A stretch of DNA of 37,185 bases from Clostridia bacterium (GCA_021205485.1 JAJPXK010000089.1:1-37185), one strand, 5' to 3'; shown: positions 22,603 through 30,127, counted from the stretch's first letter. Program-made: numbers and translations. The notes: generated by a model not told the origin, from the letters alone.

Positions 22603-22851
22603 ATGAAAAGCTTTATCAACACCGTAAACGGTTTACCCCTTATCGTAAAAGTACTTCTCTGCATCCCCTGCATAGAAATCTTCTACAGCGTCTGCCGCGT
22701 AATTAACGGAGCCGCTAAAAACGATATTTTGTGGATAGTTCTCGGCATACTCACCATAATCCCCGGTGCTGCGTTTATGTGGATCGTAGACCTCATCTGG
22801 GTTCTTTGGAAGGGCCACGCATTCCTTCTCGGCGACACATATTTAGGTTAA
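22603..22851 (+). CDS. Small membrane protein, paralogue 2
   Basis: The 82 residues align without gaps to the preceding gene with 16 differences, most of them conservative. The shared core is VNGLPLIVK, LLCIPCIEI, VCRVINGAAKND and GHAFLLG. I place the start at the ATG at 22603, where the length equals that of paralogue 1; a TTG at 22573 would include the ribosome binding site. It has its own promoter, so the two copies may be expressed differently. The function is unknown. Confidence 0.75.
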   Translation: MKSFINTVNGLPLIVKVLLCIPCIEIFYSVCRVINGAAKNDILWIVLGILTIIPGAAFMWIVDLIWVLWKGHAFLLGDTYLG

Positions 22852-22870
22852 GCCGTATTAAGGAATTTTA

Positions 22871-22932
22871 TTGACACAGTTAAATAATTATGTTAAAATA
22901 GATTTGCAATTAAGTTTGCAAATCTATTTTTT
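22871..22932 (+). promoter_or_regulatory. Promoter overlapping a terminator
   Basis: TTGACA (22871-22876) and TAAAAT (22894-22899), 17 bases apart, run into a 12-bp hairpin ATAGATTTGCAA/TTGCAAATCTAT (22898-22927) with six T. Messages arriving from paralogue 2 would be terminated. Messages starting near 22906 lack the left arm and would escape. Confidence 0.75.
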
Positions 22933-22949
22933 CTTAGGAGAAACTACCA

Positions 22950-23165
22950 ATGGCAAAGAAAGGCGATTATTTTGGTCTTAGTTGGATCGTTAGCCTTATA
23001 CTTGCAATCATCCCCGTAACATCGTGGATTTGCGGTATAGTTACTAAGGTTCAGGAAAAACACTACATTTCTGCGATCGTACGTATATTCTTCGGCTTCA
23101 ATATCATCTGGATACTGGACCTGATATTCATGATCTGCACAAAACACATTTTCCCTATTATCTAA
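22950..23165 (+). CDS. Small membrane protein, third member
   Basis: The 71-residue protein has two hydrophobic segments (LSWIVSLILAIIPVTSWICGIV and VRIFFGFNIIWILDLIFMIC). Its IIWILDLIFMICTKH end echoes the WIIDLVWILCKGH of the two paralogues, though overall similarity is low. An AGGAG site precedes the ATG. It has its own promoter and a strong terminator after it. The function is unknown. Confidence 0.75.
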   Translation: MAKKGDYFGLSWIVSLILAIIPVTSWICGIVTKVQEKHYISAIVRIFFGFNIIWILDLIFMICTKHIFPII

Positions 23166-23173
23166 AAAAGGAA

Positions 23174-23207
23174 AAAACGCCGTCTGCGGTTCCGCAGACG
23201 GCGTTTT
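23174..23207. terminator. Bidirectional terminator between convergent genes
   Basis: AAAACGCCGTCTGCGG (23174-23189) pairs perfectly with CCGCAGACGGCGTTTT (23192-23207). It has T-runs in both directions and serves both the small membrane gene and the minus-strand phosphoesterase. Confidence 0.92.
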
Positions 23208-23235
23208 GCTGTTATGCTATTTAAAATTTTTATGG

Positions 23236-23763
23236 TTATACCGTAACCCTGTCATATTCCTCGCCGTCAAGCGATTTAAAGGTGAATGTGCGGTCTTCGT
23301 AAACAATATATCCGCGCCCGCTGCCCTCCTTAGGCAGCGAGAGAGACCCGGGGTTGAGGTGCAGATAGCCTATATTTTCTATTACGGGTACGTGCGTGTG
23401 CCCCGTGATATATACGTCTTTTTCGCCTAAAGGGGGTACGTCCCTGTGCCCGTGCGAAATGTAGATATTTACGCCGCCGTCGCATATCAGGCCGTACTCG
23501 CAGAGTACGGGGAAGGGCAGCACCGCCTGGTCTACTTCGGCCTCGCAGTTGCCGCGCACGCATATAATTTTGTCCTTATACTTTGTAAGAAGGGCGGTTA
23601 CCTCTTTAGGCGCGTATTCTTCTGGCAGGTCGTTCCTCGGCCCGTGGTAGAGTATATCGCCTAAAAGCACTATTTTTTCCGCCTTTTCCCGTTCAAAGGC
23701 CTCAAGCATAAGGCGGCAGTATTTTGCCGAGCCGTGCAGGTCGGATGCGATAAATAATTTCAT
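23236..23763 (-). CDS. YfcE/MJ0936-type metallophosphoesterase
   Basis: The 175 residues carry the dinuclear metal motifs of the calcineurin-like fold in order: SDLHG (residues 7-11), GDILYHG (35-41), GNCE (71-74), SHGH (104-107) and TGHTHVP (120-126). YfcE-type enzymes hydrolyse phosphodiesters in vitro; the natural substrate is unclear. Its ATG overlaps the HAD phosphatase stop by four bases, with AAGGAGC before it, so the two are co-expressed. The ILYHGPRNDLPEEY insert is typical of YfcE. Confidence 0.93.
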   Translation of the reverse strand: MKLFIASDLHGSAKYCRLMLEAFEREKAEKIVLLGDILYHGPRNDLPEEYAPKEVTALLTKYKDKIICVRGNCEAEVDQAVLPFPVLCEYGLICDGGVNIYISHGHRDVPPLGEKDVYITGHTHVPVIENIGYLHLNPGSLSLPKEGSGRGYIVYEDRTFTFKSLDGEEYDRVTV

Positions 23764-24545
23764 AAAAGCTCCTTAATTTTTGTTATTACGCCGTTTTCGG
23801 CGTTGGAAGGTATTATATTTGGCACAAGCCTTTTAAGCTCGGGGAAGCCGTTCGCCGTGACGTAGCCGCGCCCGCTCGCCTGAAGCATTTCAAGGTCGTT
23901 CATATGGTCGCCGAAGGCTACGCTCTGGCTTTTGGCTATGTTCAAATGGCTTAAAAGGGCGTTTAACGCCTCGCCCTTGTTGGCGGTCGCTACAGATACG
24001 TCCAGCCAGTCGAAGCCCGAAACTTTCGTCCTCAACCCCTTGATGCGGGGGATAAGCACGTTTGCGGCGTGTTCGGCAGCGGGCTGCTTGTCCCATACCG
24101 AGATTTTCAGTATTGTTTCCCGCCTCGCCACTTCGTTTAAGTCGTCAACTTTTTCCGCCCGGGAATAGCTTTTGTACAGAACGTCGATAAATTGCTCGTC
24201 GCCGCTTTCGTAGTAGGCGCAGTCCGTTCCGCTTAAAAGAGGATACAGACCCTGTTCGCTCCGTATTATGTCCAGAGCGTACAAAAGACCGTCCGCGGGC
24301 GTAGGGTTGATGTAAATTACTTTGCCCTTATGCCAGCATAGCCCTCCGTTTTCCGCGATGATGGCGATTTCGTCCAGTACGGGGGCGAACAGCAGTTCAA
24401 GGTTAGGCAATTGCCTGCCGCTCGCGGGCACAAAGATTACGCCGTCTTCGCTCATTTTTTTAATGAGGGGGAAGGTCTCCTCAGGCATTATTTTAGACGG
24501 GGGAAGCAGAGTTCCGTCAAGGTCGCAGGCGATAAGTTTAATCAT
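23760..24545 (-). CDS. Cof-type HAD-superfamily phosphatase
   Basis: The 261-residue protein has HAD motif I ACDLDGTLL (Asp8, Asp10), motif II in PASGRQ, and motif III/IV FGDHMNDLEML near residue 217, with a Cof-type cap between. Such enzymes dephosphorylate sugar phosphates, nucleotides or flavin precursors; the specificity is open. The promoter TTGACA/TATTAT ends only six bases before the ATG, and no ribosome binding site is present, so the message is probably leaderless. Confidence 0.93.
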   Translation of the reverse strand: MIKLIACDLDGTLLPPSKIMPEETFPLIKKMSEDGVIFVPASGRQLPNLELLFAPVLDEIAIIAENGGLCWHKGKVIYINPTPADGLLYALDIIRSEQGLYPLLSGTDCAYYESGDEQFIDVLYKSYSRAEKVDDLNEVARRETILKISVWDKQPAAEHAANVLIPRIKGLRTKVSGFDWLDVSVATANKGEALNALLSHLNIAKSQSVAFGDHMNDLEMLQASGRGYVTANGFPELKRLVPNIIPSNAENGVITKIKELL

Positions 24546-24551
24546 ATCTAT

Positions 24552-24580
24552 ATAATAGCAAAGTTAAAGCGATATGTCAA
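24552..24580 (-). promoter_or_regulatory. Promoter of the HAD-YfcE operon
   Basis: On the minus strand TTGACA (24580-24575) and TATTAT (24557-24552) are 17 bases apart. Only six bases separate the -10 box from the start codon. Confidence 0.85.
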
Positions 24581-24625
24581 ACCAAGCGGCAAGCCATTTG
24601 CCCCCTCCCGCAGAAAGGCAGTAAA

Positions 24626-24768
24626 AGCCTCCATTATTAGGGGAGCCTTAAGTCTTTTTTGTCATCCTGAGCGGAGGGCGATAGCCCGAAGTCGAAGGAT
24701 CCCGCGGGAACCCGCGACCTGCACAGCAGGACGGCCGAAAAGCCGTTTTAAAATAATACGTTAAAATT
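24626..24768. repeat. Direct repeat, left copy, flanking the sigma factor module
   Basis: It contains a CTCC.TTATTAGGGGAG hairpin remnant, then GTCATCCTGAGCGGAGGGCG, GTCGAAGGATCCCGCGGG, a variable middle, GCCGTTT and AAAATAATACGTTAAAAT. The right copy (26188-26328) has the same parts in the same order and orientation. The rest of 24546-24896 shows nothing but this repeat and the sigma gene leader. Confidence 0.8.
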
Positions 24769-24896
24769 CGCGGTACAGATTTCAAAGAAAATTTTGCCGC
24801 AGGGTTTAGAAAGCATATAAAAAGTTTTCAGAATTTTTCTGTAAAGATGCGGCCGACGGCATTTAAAATCGTACTTATAAGTGAAGGGGGTTAATT

Positions 24897-25457
24897 ATGG
24901 ATGACTTACAAATCATTGCGTTATATAATGCACGCGATTCGGCCGCGGTTCGTGAGACCGACGCCAAATACGGACATTTATGCTATACGGTCGCGGACGA
25001 TATTCTGCATTGCAAAGAAGATAACGAAGAATGTGTCAACGATACATATCTTACCGCCTGGAACACTATTCCTCCCGAAAAACCTGTCTATTTTTCGGCT
25101 TATTTGTGTCGCATTACTAGAAATTTATCGTTGAAAAAATATGAACATATGCATGCGAAAAAAAGAAATAAAGATGTTGATGTTTCTTTATCTGAACTTA
25201 ATGATATGATTATGGACAAAGACATATTTAAAGAAGTTGAGGATAGAGAACTCGGCGAGGAGATCAGCCGTTTCCTTCGCGCTTTGCCTGAGACGGAGCG
25301 AAATGTTTTTATAAGAAAATATGTGCTGTTTCATTCGGTTAAATCTATTTCCGCAGATTTCTCTTTTTCTAAAAGCAAAGTAAAATCAATGCTCGCAAGA
25401 ACAAGGAAAAAGCTTGCAGAGCATCTCAAAAGATATTATGGAGGATATTATGAATAA
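24897..25457 (+). CDS. RNA polymerase sigma factor, ECF-like (sigma-70 family)
   Basis: The 186 residues show region 2 (HLCYTVADDILHCKEDNEECVNDTYLTAWNTIP, about residues 27-59, with YFSAYLCRITRNLSLKKYE after it) and region 4 (FLRALPETERNVFIRKYVLFHSVKSISADFSFSKSKVKSMLARTRKKLAEHL, about 127-178). There is no region 1 or 3, as in ECF factors. An AAGGGGG site precedes the ATG. The 8-base overlap with the next gene is the usual sigma/anti-sigma arrangement. It is flanked by direct repeats. Confidence 0.9.
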   Translation: MDDLQIIALYNARDSAAVRETDAKYGHLCYTVADDILHCKEDNEECVNDTYLTAWNTIPPEKPVYFSAYLCRITRNLSLKKYEHMHAKKRNKDVDVSLSELNDMIMDKDIFKEVEDRELGEEISRFLRALPETERNVFIRKYVLFHSVKSISADFSFSKSKVKSMLARTRKKLAEHLKRYYGGYYE

Positions 25458-26163
25458 GATTTCTATAGCTTTAAATTATATTGACGACGATTTGATTTTT
25501 GCCGCATTGGAAACAACTTCAAAATTTAAAAAGGTCCAAACGTCAGGCAGCCGGATAAATGTAGAACAACGGCAATCCCCTCGTTTAAAGGGGAGCGGAA
25601 TAAAAGTTAAGGCGATCGGCGGCGCCGCCGCCGCTTTGATTGCATGCGCCGCTTTCGCTGTTTGCGTTGTCGTCGCTTTGACGGGGAATGAAGCGGTTGA
25701 CATTTATCGTTTGGATAAAGAAGAAAAAATTCTCGGTTCTTTCGCTGAAATACAAGAGTACTATCCCGATAATGAAGTAAATCTTTCGGCGTTATCTTTT
25801 AACAATATGCAAATAGGGCTGTATTATGAAAATGACAGCGATTGGCGGAACAGCGAAAACTGGTATTCTTTGGTTTTCAGCGGCTACGGCGAAGCCGTAA
25901 ACGCCGATAATGTGACGGAAAGTTACACTGTTTACTGTTTGTTTACTGGTACCGTAGACGATTGGAAAGTAAGTATGGCCTTTGATAACAACACGCAATA
26001 TTTAACTATTGGCGGCGTAGAGGCGCAGACGTCGTACCTGGCGACAGTTGAATGCAGCTATGCGATTTTTGAAAAGAACGGCGTCGTTTATGACATTCGT
26101 GTGCAATCCGGCGATACTACCAACGAGGATTTAATGGAAGTTCTTGAACTGTTGTTGAATTAA
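25450..26163 (+). CDS. Probable membrane anti-sigma factor
   Basis: The 237-residue protein has a cytosolic N-terminus of about 52 residues (MNKISIALNYIDDDLIFAAL), one membrane segment (residues about 53-78, Ala/Val-rich) and a C-terminal outside domain of about 155 residues with no motif I know. Start at 25450 follows AGGA in the end of the sigma gene. By position and topology it should hold the sigma factor at the membrane until a signal is sensed. This is inferred, and the N-terminal part shows no zinc anti-sigma motif (H-x3-C-x2-C). Confidence 0.7.
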   Translation: MNKISIALNYIDDDLIFAALETTSKFKKVQTSGSRINVEQRQSPRLKGSGIKVKAIGGAAAALIACAAFAVCVVVALTGNEAVDIYRLDKEEKILGSFAEIQEYYPDNEVNLSALSFNNMQIGLYYENDSDWRNSENWYSLVFSGYGEAVNADNVTESYTVYCLFTGTVDDWKVSMAFDNNTQYLTIGGVEAQTSYLATVECSYAIFEKNGVVYDIRVQSGDTTNEDLMEVLELLLN

Positions 26164-26187
26164 AAATTATTTAATTACAGCATTATT

Positions 26188-26328
26188 GCCTCCCCTATTA
26201 GGGGAGCCTTAAGCCTTTTCTGTCATCCTGAGCGGAGGGCGATAGCCCGAAGTCGAAGGATCCCGCGGGAACCCGCGACCAGAATACCACGTCGGCGTGC
26301 AAGCCGTTTAAAAATAATACGTTAAAAT
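26188..26328. repeat. Direct repeat, right copy, flanking the sigma factor module
   Basis: It matches 24626-24768 in order and orientation and begins with an intact CTCCCCTATTAGGGGAG hairpin. Only the middle (after CGCGACC) differs. Confidence 0.8.
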
Positions 26329-26361
26329 AAGGCAAAATTCTTTACCTTATAAAAATAAATG

Positions 26362-26571
26362 TCAGTCAATGTCAAAAAGTTCGTTAGGCGTTATGTTGTA
26401 CAGCGCGCAGAGAGTAAGTATCTGGTCGTAGTTGAGTTCAAATTTTCCCGTTTCAAAACGGCTGTACTGCTGTTGTACCATATTCAGCTTTGCGGCAGCT
26501 TCGCTCTGCGTAAGGCCGCAGTACTTTCTCGCTTCTTTTAAATTTTTTCCTATTCTTTGCGCCGTATTCAT
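26362..26571 (-). CDS. XRE-family transcriptional regulator
   Basis: The 69-residue protein is a single Cro/C1 helix-turn-helix domain (IGKNLKEARKYCGLTQSEAAAKLNMVQQQYSRFETGKFELNYDQILTLCALYNITPNELF). No ribosome binding site is visible. An extended -10 box TGTTATAAA ends eight bases before the ATG, so the message is probably leaderless. Upstream, the motif TTTRTGTTGTAAA occurs twice, 31 bases apart (26590 and 26621), a likely binding site of this protein. Confidence 0.9.
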   Translation of the reverse strand: MNTAQRIGKNLKEARKYCGLTQSEAAAKLNMVQQQYSRFETGKFELNYDQILTLCALYNITPNELFDID

Positions 26572-26606
26572 ATATAAAATTTATAACAGTTTGTGTTGTA
26601 AATTTC

Positions 26607-26635
26607 TTGACATACAGCATTTTATGTTGTAAAAT
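26607..26635 (+). promoter_or_regulatory. Plus-strand promoter with no gene behind it
   Basis: TTGACA (26607-26612) and TAAAAT (26630-26635) are 17 bases apart, divergent from the XRE gene. The only downstream feature before the next minus-strand gene is a terminator ending near 26707, so the product would be a transcript of about 65 nt. Confidence 0.6.
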
Positions 26636-26679
26636 AAAATCACTAATTACAATATCTGCCGTAAAATAAGGCAAAACGG

Positions 26680-26707
26680 AAGCGGAGCAAATTTTTGCTC
26701 CGCTTTT
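26680..26707. terminator. Bidirectional terminator
   Basis: AAGCGGAGCAAA (26680-26691) and TTTGCTCCGCTT (26694-26705) pair perfectly, followed by TTTT on the + strand. It ends the minus-strand dehydrogenase-like gene and any + strand transcript from 26642. Confidence 0.85.
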
Positions 26708-26711
26708 ACCT

Positions 26712-27734
26712 TTAAATTATCATTTTGAATATCGTAAGTTTGCCTTTTCGCTGGCTGGCGCCCTCGTTTATGCCTTCGCGCATAACGGCGGGGGGAGAGT
26801 AGTCCGAAAGTATCTCCTTTTCAAAGCTGTCAAGCTTTACCGCCTCGTGCAGCATAAGGTTTACGGCGGTGTCTATATAGCCGTAGCCGCTTATCACGCT
26901 TAAAAGCGTAGTGCTTTTATCCACCAGCTCGCCCGAGGGGATATTGAAGTTTATCGGGGCGAAGCCGCCTAATATCGCCACTTTGTTGTAGCCTAAAACG
27001 CGGATGGCGAGGGAAGGGTCCAGCCTCGAGCAGGTAGTGTACACGCTGCCGTCGCACATATGGCCGCTGGTTACTTCCTTGATATGCTCCAAAAGGTCGT
27101 CGTCGGCTTTAAAGGTATATTCTATCCCGCTGTTTTTAGCCCTTTCAAGCGAGGCGGGGTTGTTGTCTACAAGTATAGGTATAAGTTTATGGAACTGCAG
27201 AAGCTGCGCTATTACGATGCCCGCGTGGTTTCCGCCGATTACGGCTACGTACTGGCCCGCCGAAAGGTCCAGCTTGTCGTAAATCCTCTCGCCTAAGGCT
27301 ACCGTCTCTATGCTCAGGGCCTGTATATCGCCTACCGAGTCGGGTATCTGCGCCACTTCGTTGTATTTGCACACTACAAAGTCGCGCAAAAAGCCGTCAA
27401 AGTCCTTGCCGGCCACTTGTATAGACGTACAGTTGGCCGTCTTGCCCGTCCTGCAGTTGAGGCACACGCCGCAGCTTCTCACGGGTTTTAAGCATACCCG
27501 CATATTCTTTTCCAGGCCGTAGCAGGCGGGGCCGCACTCCACAATGCGGCCTATGGCGAATCTTCCTATGGTTTTAGGGTAATTAGCTTTCAGCTCGCCC
27601 GAGAATAAAAGGGAGTCGTAGGTAGACACCATAAGGTGCGTCACCCTTACCTTTACTTCGTCTGGTTTTATCGCATTTTCCTGTCGGGGTTCGTTTACAA
27701 GATTGTAGGGGCCCCTTAAAATCCAGTTATCCAT
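26712..27734 (-). CDS. Alcohol-dehydrogenase-like (MDR) protein lacking catalytic zinc ligands
   Basis: The 340 residues follow the medium-chain dehydrogenase plan: a GroES-like N-domain, the structural zinc lobe Cys88, Cys91, Cys94, Cys102 (CGVCLNCRTGKTANC) and a Rossmann domain (VAVIGGNHAGIVIAQL, residues about 163-178). The catalytic zinc ligands appear lost: the usual C-G-T-D is STYD at 37-40 and the usual G-H-E is GRF at 57-59. It may therefore be a non-zinc oxidoreductase, a binding protein or a pseudoenzyme. The gene is single, with a -10 box nine bases before the ATG and no ribosome binding site. Confidence 0.85.
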   Translation of the reverse strand: MDNWILRGPYNLVNEPRQENAIKPDEVKVRVTHLMVSTYDSLLFSGELKANYPKTIGRFAIGRIVECGPACYGLEKNMRVCLKPVRSCGVCLNCRTGKTANCTSIQVAGKDFDGFLRDFVVCKYNEVAQIPDSVGDIQALSIETVALGERIYDKLDLSAGQYVAVIGGNHAGIVIAQLLQFHKLIPILVDNNPASLERAKNSGIEYTFKADDDLLEHIKEVTSGHMCDGSVYTTCSRLDPSLAIRVLGYNKVAILGGFAPINFNIPSGELVDKSTTLLSVISGYGYIDTAVNLMLHEAVKLDSFEKEILSDYSPPAVMREGINEGASQRKGKLTIFKMII

Positions 27735-27743
27735 ATTAATTTC

Positions 27744-27772
27744 ATTATACTCGCAAATTTAATTTAAGGCAA
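27744..27772 (-). promoter_or_regulatory. Promoter of the MDR gene
   Basis: On the minus strand TTGCCT (27772-27767) and TATAAT (27749-27744) are 17 bases apart; the ATG follows after nine bases. Confidence 0.75.
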
Positions 27773-27928
27773 CTAAAAATCAAAGGCAATACCGCTCAAT
27801 AATCAAAATAAGAGAAAAGACTTTGCCTTTAACTTTAAGTTTTTCAGGCGGAGGCGGCAAAATTAAGGGCGGAAGAAGAAAATAATTGCGGTAAGGGCAA
27901 AAAAATTTTTAAGGCCGCCGTAAAATAA

Positions 27929-27958
27929 TTGACTTAACGGCAAAAAATGATATATAAT
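27929..27958 (+). promoter_or_regulatory. Promoter of rpmE
   Basis: TTGACT (27929-27934) and TATAAT (27953-27958) are 18 bases apart; rpmE follows with GAGGTGA as the ribosome binding site. Confidence 0.8.
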
Positions 27959-27995
27959 AACCATTGCATAGAAGAAAATACAGCGAGGTGAGATT

Positions 27996-28199
27996 ATGAA
28001 GCCCGATATACATCCCGAATATCATGAAGTAACGGTTGTATGCGCCTGCGGAGCGACGTTTACTACGGGAACGACAAAAAAGGTAGACACGCTTAAAGTG
28101 GATATCTGCAATAAATGCCATCCCTTCTTTACAGGCAAACAGAAGCTTGTCGATACAGGCGGCCGTGTAGACAAATTCAAGAAAAGATACAATATTTAA
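27996..28199 (+). CDS. rpmE: 50S ribosomal protein L31, zinc form
   Basis: The 67-residue protein reads MKPDIHPEYHEVTVVCACGATF and ends with DVCNKCHPFFTGKQ-like and GGRVDKFKKRY. Zinc ligands are Cys16, Cys18, Cys38 and Cys41. L31 bridges the subunits in the central protuberance. In many Clostridia rpmE heads a group with prmC and prfA, as here. A hairpin terminator follows. Confidence 0.97.
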   Translation: MKPDIHPEYHEVTVVCACGATFTTGTTKKVDTLKVDICNKCHPFFTGKQKLVDTGGRVDKFKKRYNI

Positions 28200-28210
28200 G
28201 GTAGAGCAGG

Positions 28211-28233
28211 CGGCGCCAAAGTTTTTGGCGCCG
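28211..28233 (+). terminator. Hairpin terminator after rpmE
   Basis: CGGCGCCAAA (28211-28220) pairs with TTTGGCGCCG (28224-28233), followed by AATTTGTTTT. The T-run is interrupted, so some read-through into the next gene is likely. Confidence 0.65.
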
Positions 28234-28298
28234 AATTTGTTTTACGGACGTAATACTGAAGCGGCGTTTATTTAAACCCGATTGAGATAAAGACCGAT

Positions 28299-30122
28299 AT
28301 GTCAGAGAAAAAGAAAAAAACAAAAACAAAACGCTCGAGCATAGGCGGGCAGGCGGTGCTCGAAGGGGTTATGATGATGGGGTCAACCTGTATGGCTACG
28401 GCCGTACGCGACCCCGAAGGCGAAATCCAGGTAGAGGCCAGACGCATCAACAGGTCGCCTAAAACGGCGAAGGCCTGCAAAATCCCCTTTGTAAGAGGAA
28501 TCGTAAACATGTTCGGCAGCCTTGTAAGGGGCACGGGCGCTCTTATGCGTTCGGCCGAGGTTTACGGCGACGAAGAGGAGGCGGGCAACCTTGAAAAAGT
28601 GCTCGCGGAAAAATTCAAAATAAATCTTATGAGCGTGGTCAGCGTCGTGTCCGTCTGTTTAGGCGTCGCGCTGGCCGTGGCCCTGTTCCTTGTTTTGCCT
28701 AACCTTATCGTAAGCGGGCTTAAATCGCTTTTCCCTTCCCTTACGGGCTCTGTATGGGAATATATAATTTTAGGCGTCATCAAACTTGTCATATACTTTG
28801 CGTACCTCGGAATTATCCTTTTATTAAAGGATATCCGCAGGCTGTATATGTACCACGGCGCCGAACACAAGACCATTACCTGCTACGAAAAGGGGCTTGA
28901 GCTTACCCCCGAAAACGCGAGGGGCTGTTCCCGTCTGCATTCCCGCTGCGGAACGTCCTTCCTGTTTATCGTGCTCGCGATAAACATTTTAATAATTTCG
29001 CTTGTAAACTGGGGCCTCGGCGTGGCTGAAATAGAGAGCAATCTTCTGCAGTTTCTTGCGAAATTAGGTATAGAGATTGTGCTGTTGCCTGTAATTACAG
29101 GCGTCTCTTACGAGATTTTAAAATTTTTGGCAAAGTTTGACAACTGGTTTGTAAATATCTTCAAGGCCCCCGGTTACTTTATGCAGAAGGTGTTCACCAC
29201 AAGGGAACCTACCGACGATATGCTTGAAGTCGCCATCGCGGCGTTCAAAAAGGCGCTTGAGATGGACGCCGACCCCGACATGGAGGAGACGGAGTTTGTC
29301 ACGGGCGGAATGCTTACGCAAAAACTCAAGGCCACAAAGGAAAAATTTGCGAAAAAGGACATAGACGAAAGCGACGCCGAGTGGATTTACTCGCTCGTTC
29401 TCGATATACCCCGCAGCGAACTGACCTCTGAACGGATCATATCCCCCGCCGAAGTCAAGGCTGTAAAAGAGATTGTGGATAAACGGCTTACGGGCAGGCC
29501 GCTGTGGTATATAATAGGCGACGTAGACTTCTGCGGCTGTAAAATAAAGGTGGACGAGAGGGTGCTTATTCCCCGCCCCGAAACCGAACAGCTCGCCGAT
29601 ATCGCCATAAAGACGGTGGAAGAGGGCGACAAAGTGCTTGATATGTGCACGGGAAGCGGCTGCATAGCCATAGCTATGGCCAAGGGCTGCGCCGGCAAGC
29701 ACATTTCGGTCACCGCGGCGGACGTGTCTGACGCGGCTCTGATGGTCGCCAGGCAAAACGCTGTTGATAACGAGGCTGTGGTACACTTTGTACAGTCAGA
29801 CTTGTTTGACGGCGTCCGCGGCAGGTTCAACGTAATAGTGTGCAATCCCCCGTATATAAAAAGTTCGGATATCCATACGCTGCAGAAAGAGGTGAGGGAC
29901 TACGAGCCCCGCATAGCCCTTGACGGCGGCGACGACGGGCTGGATATTTACAGGAGCATAGCCAAGGTTATAAACAGGTATATCGCCCGCGGAGGCATGC
30001 TTATACTTGAATGCGGTGAGGGCCAGGCGGACGAGATTTTAAAGATATTCTCCCGCCGCGACTACGCGATGGTGATAAAGGACCTCTACGGCGTAGACAG
30101 GTTTTTGAAGATAGCATTTTAA
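28299..30122 (+). CDS. prmC: DUF1385 membrane protein fused to PrmC release factor methyltransferase
   Basis: One uninterrupted frame of 607 codons joins two proteins. Residues about 12-318 are a DUF1385 protein: GGQAVLEGVMMMG near the start, membrane segments at about 113-140, 155-178, 220-240 and 256-275, and the HGAEHK motif at 186-191. Residues about 345-607 are PrmC, which methylates the glutamine of the GGQ motif of release factors. It has RPLWYIIGDVDFCG, IPRPETE (424-430), the SAM site DMCTGSGC and the catalytic NPPY (516-519). The methyltransferase part is nearly full length. prfA, encoding its likely substrate, follows. No strong ribosome binding site precedes the ATG. Confidence 0.93.
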   Translation: MSEKKKKTKTKRSSIGGQAVLEGVMMMGSTCMATAVRDPEGEIQVEARRINRSPKTAKACKIPFVRGIVNMFGSLVRGTGALMRSAEVYGDEEEAGNLEKVLAEKFKINLMSVVSVVSVCLGVALAVALFLVLPNLIVSGLKSLFPSLTGSVWEYIILGVIKLVIYFAYLGIILLLKDIRRLYMYHGAEHKTITCYEKGLELTPENARGCSRLHSRCGTSFLFIVLAINILIISLVNWGLGVAEIESNLLQFLAKLGIEIVLLPVITGVSYEILKFLAKFDNWFVNIFKAPGYFMQKVFTTREPTDDMLEVAIAAFKKALEMDADPDMEETEFVTGGMLTQKLKATKEKFAKKDIDESDAEWIYSLVLDIPRSELTSERIISPAEVKAVKEIVDKRLTGRPLWYIIGDVDFCGCKIKVDERVLIPRPETEQLADIAIKTVEEGDKVLDMCTGSGCIAIAMAKGCAGKHISVTAADVSDAALMVARQNAVDNEAVVHFVQSDLFDGVRGRFNVIVCNPPYIKSSDIHTLQKEVRDYEPRIALDGGDDGLDIYRSIAKVINRYIARGGMLILECGEGQADEILKIFSRRDYAMVIKDLYGVDRFLKIAF

Positions 30123-30127
30123 AGGTT

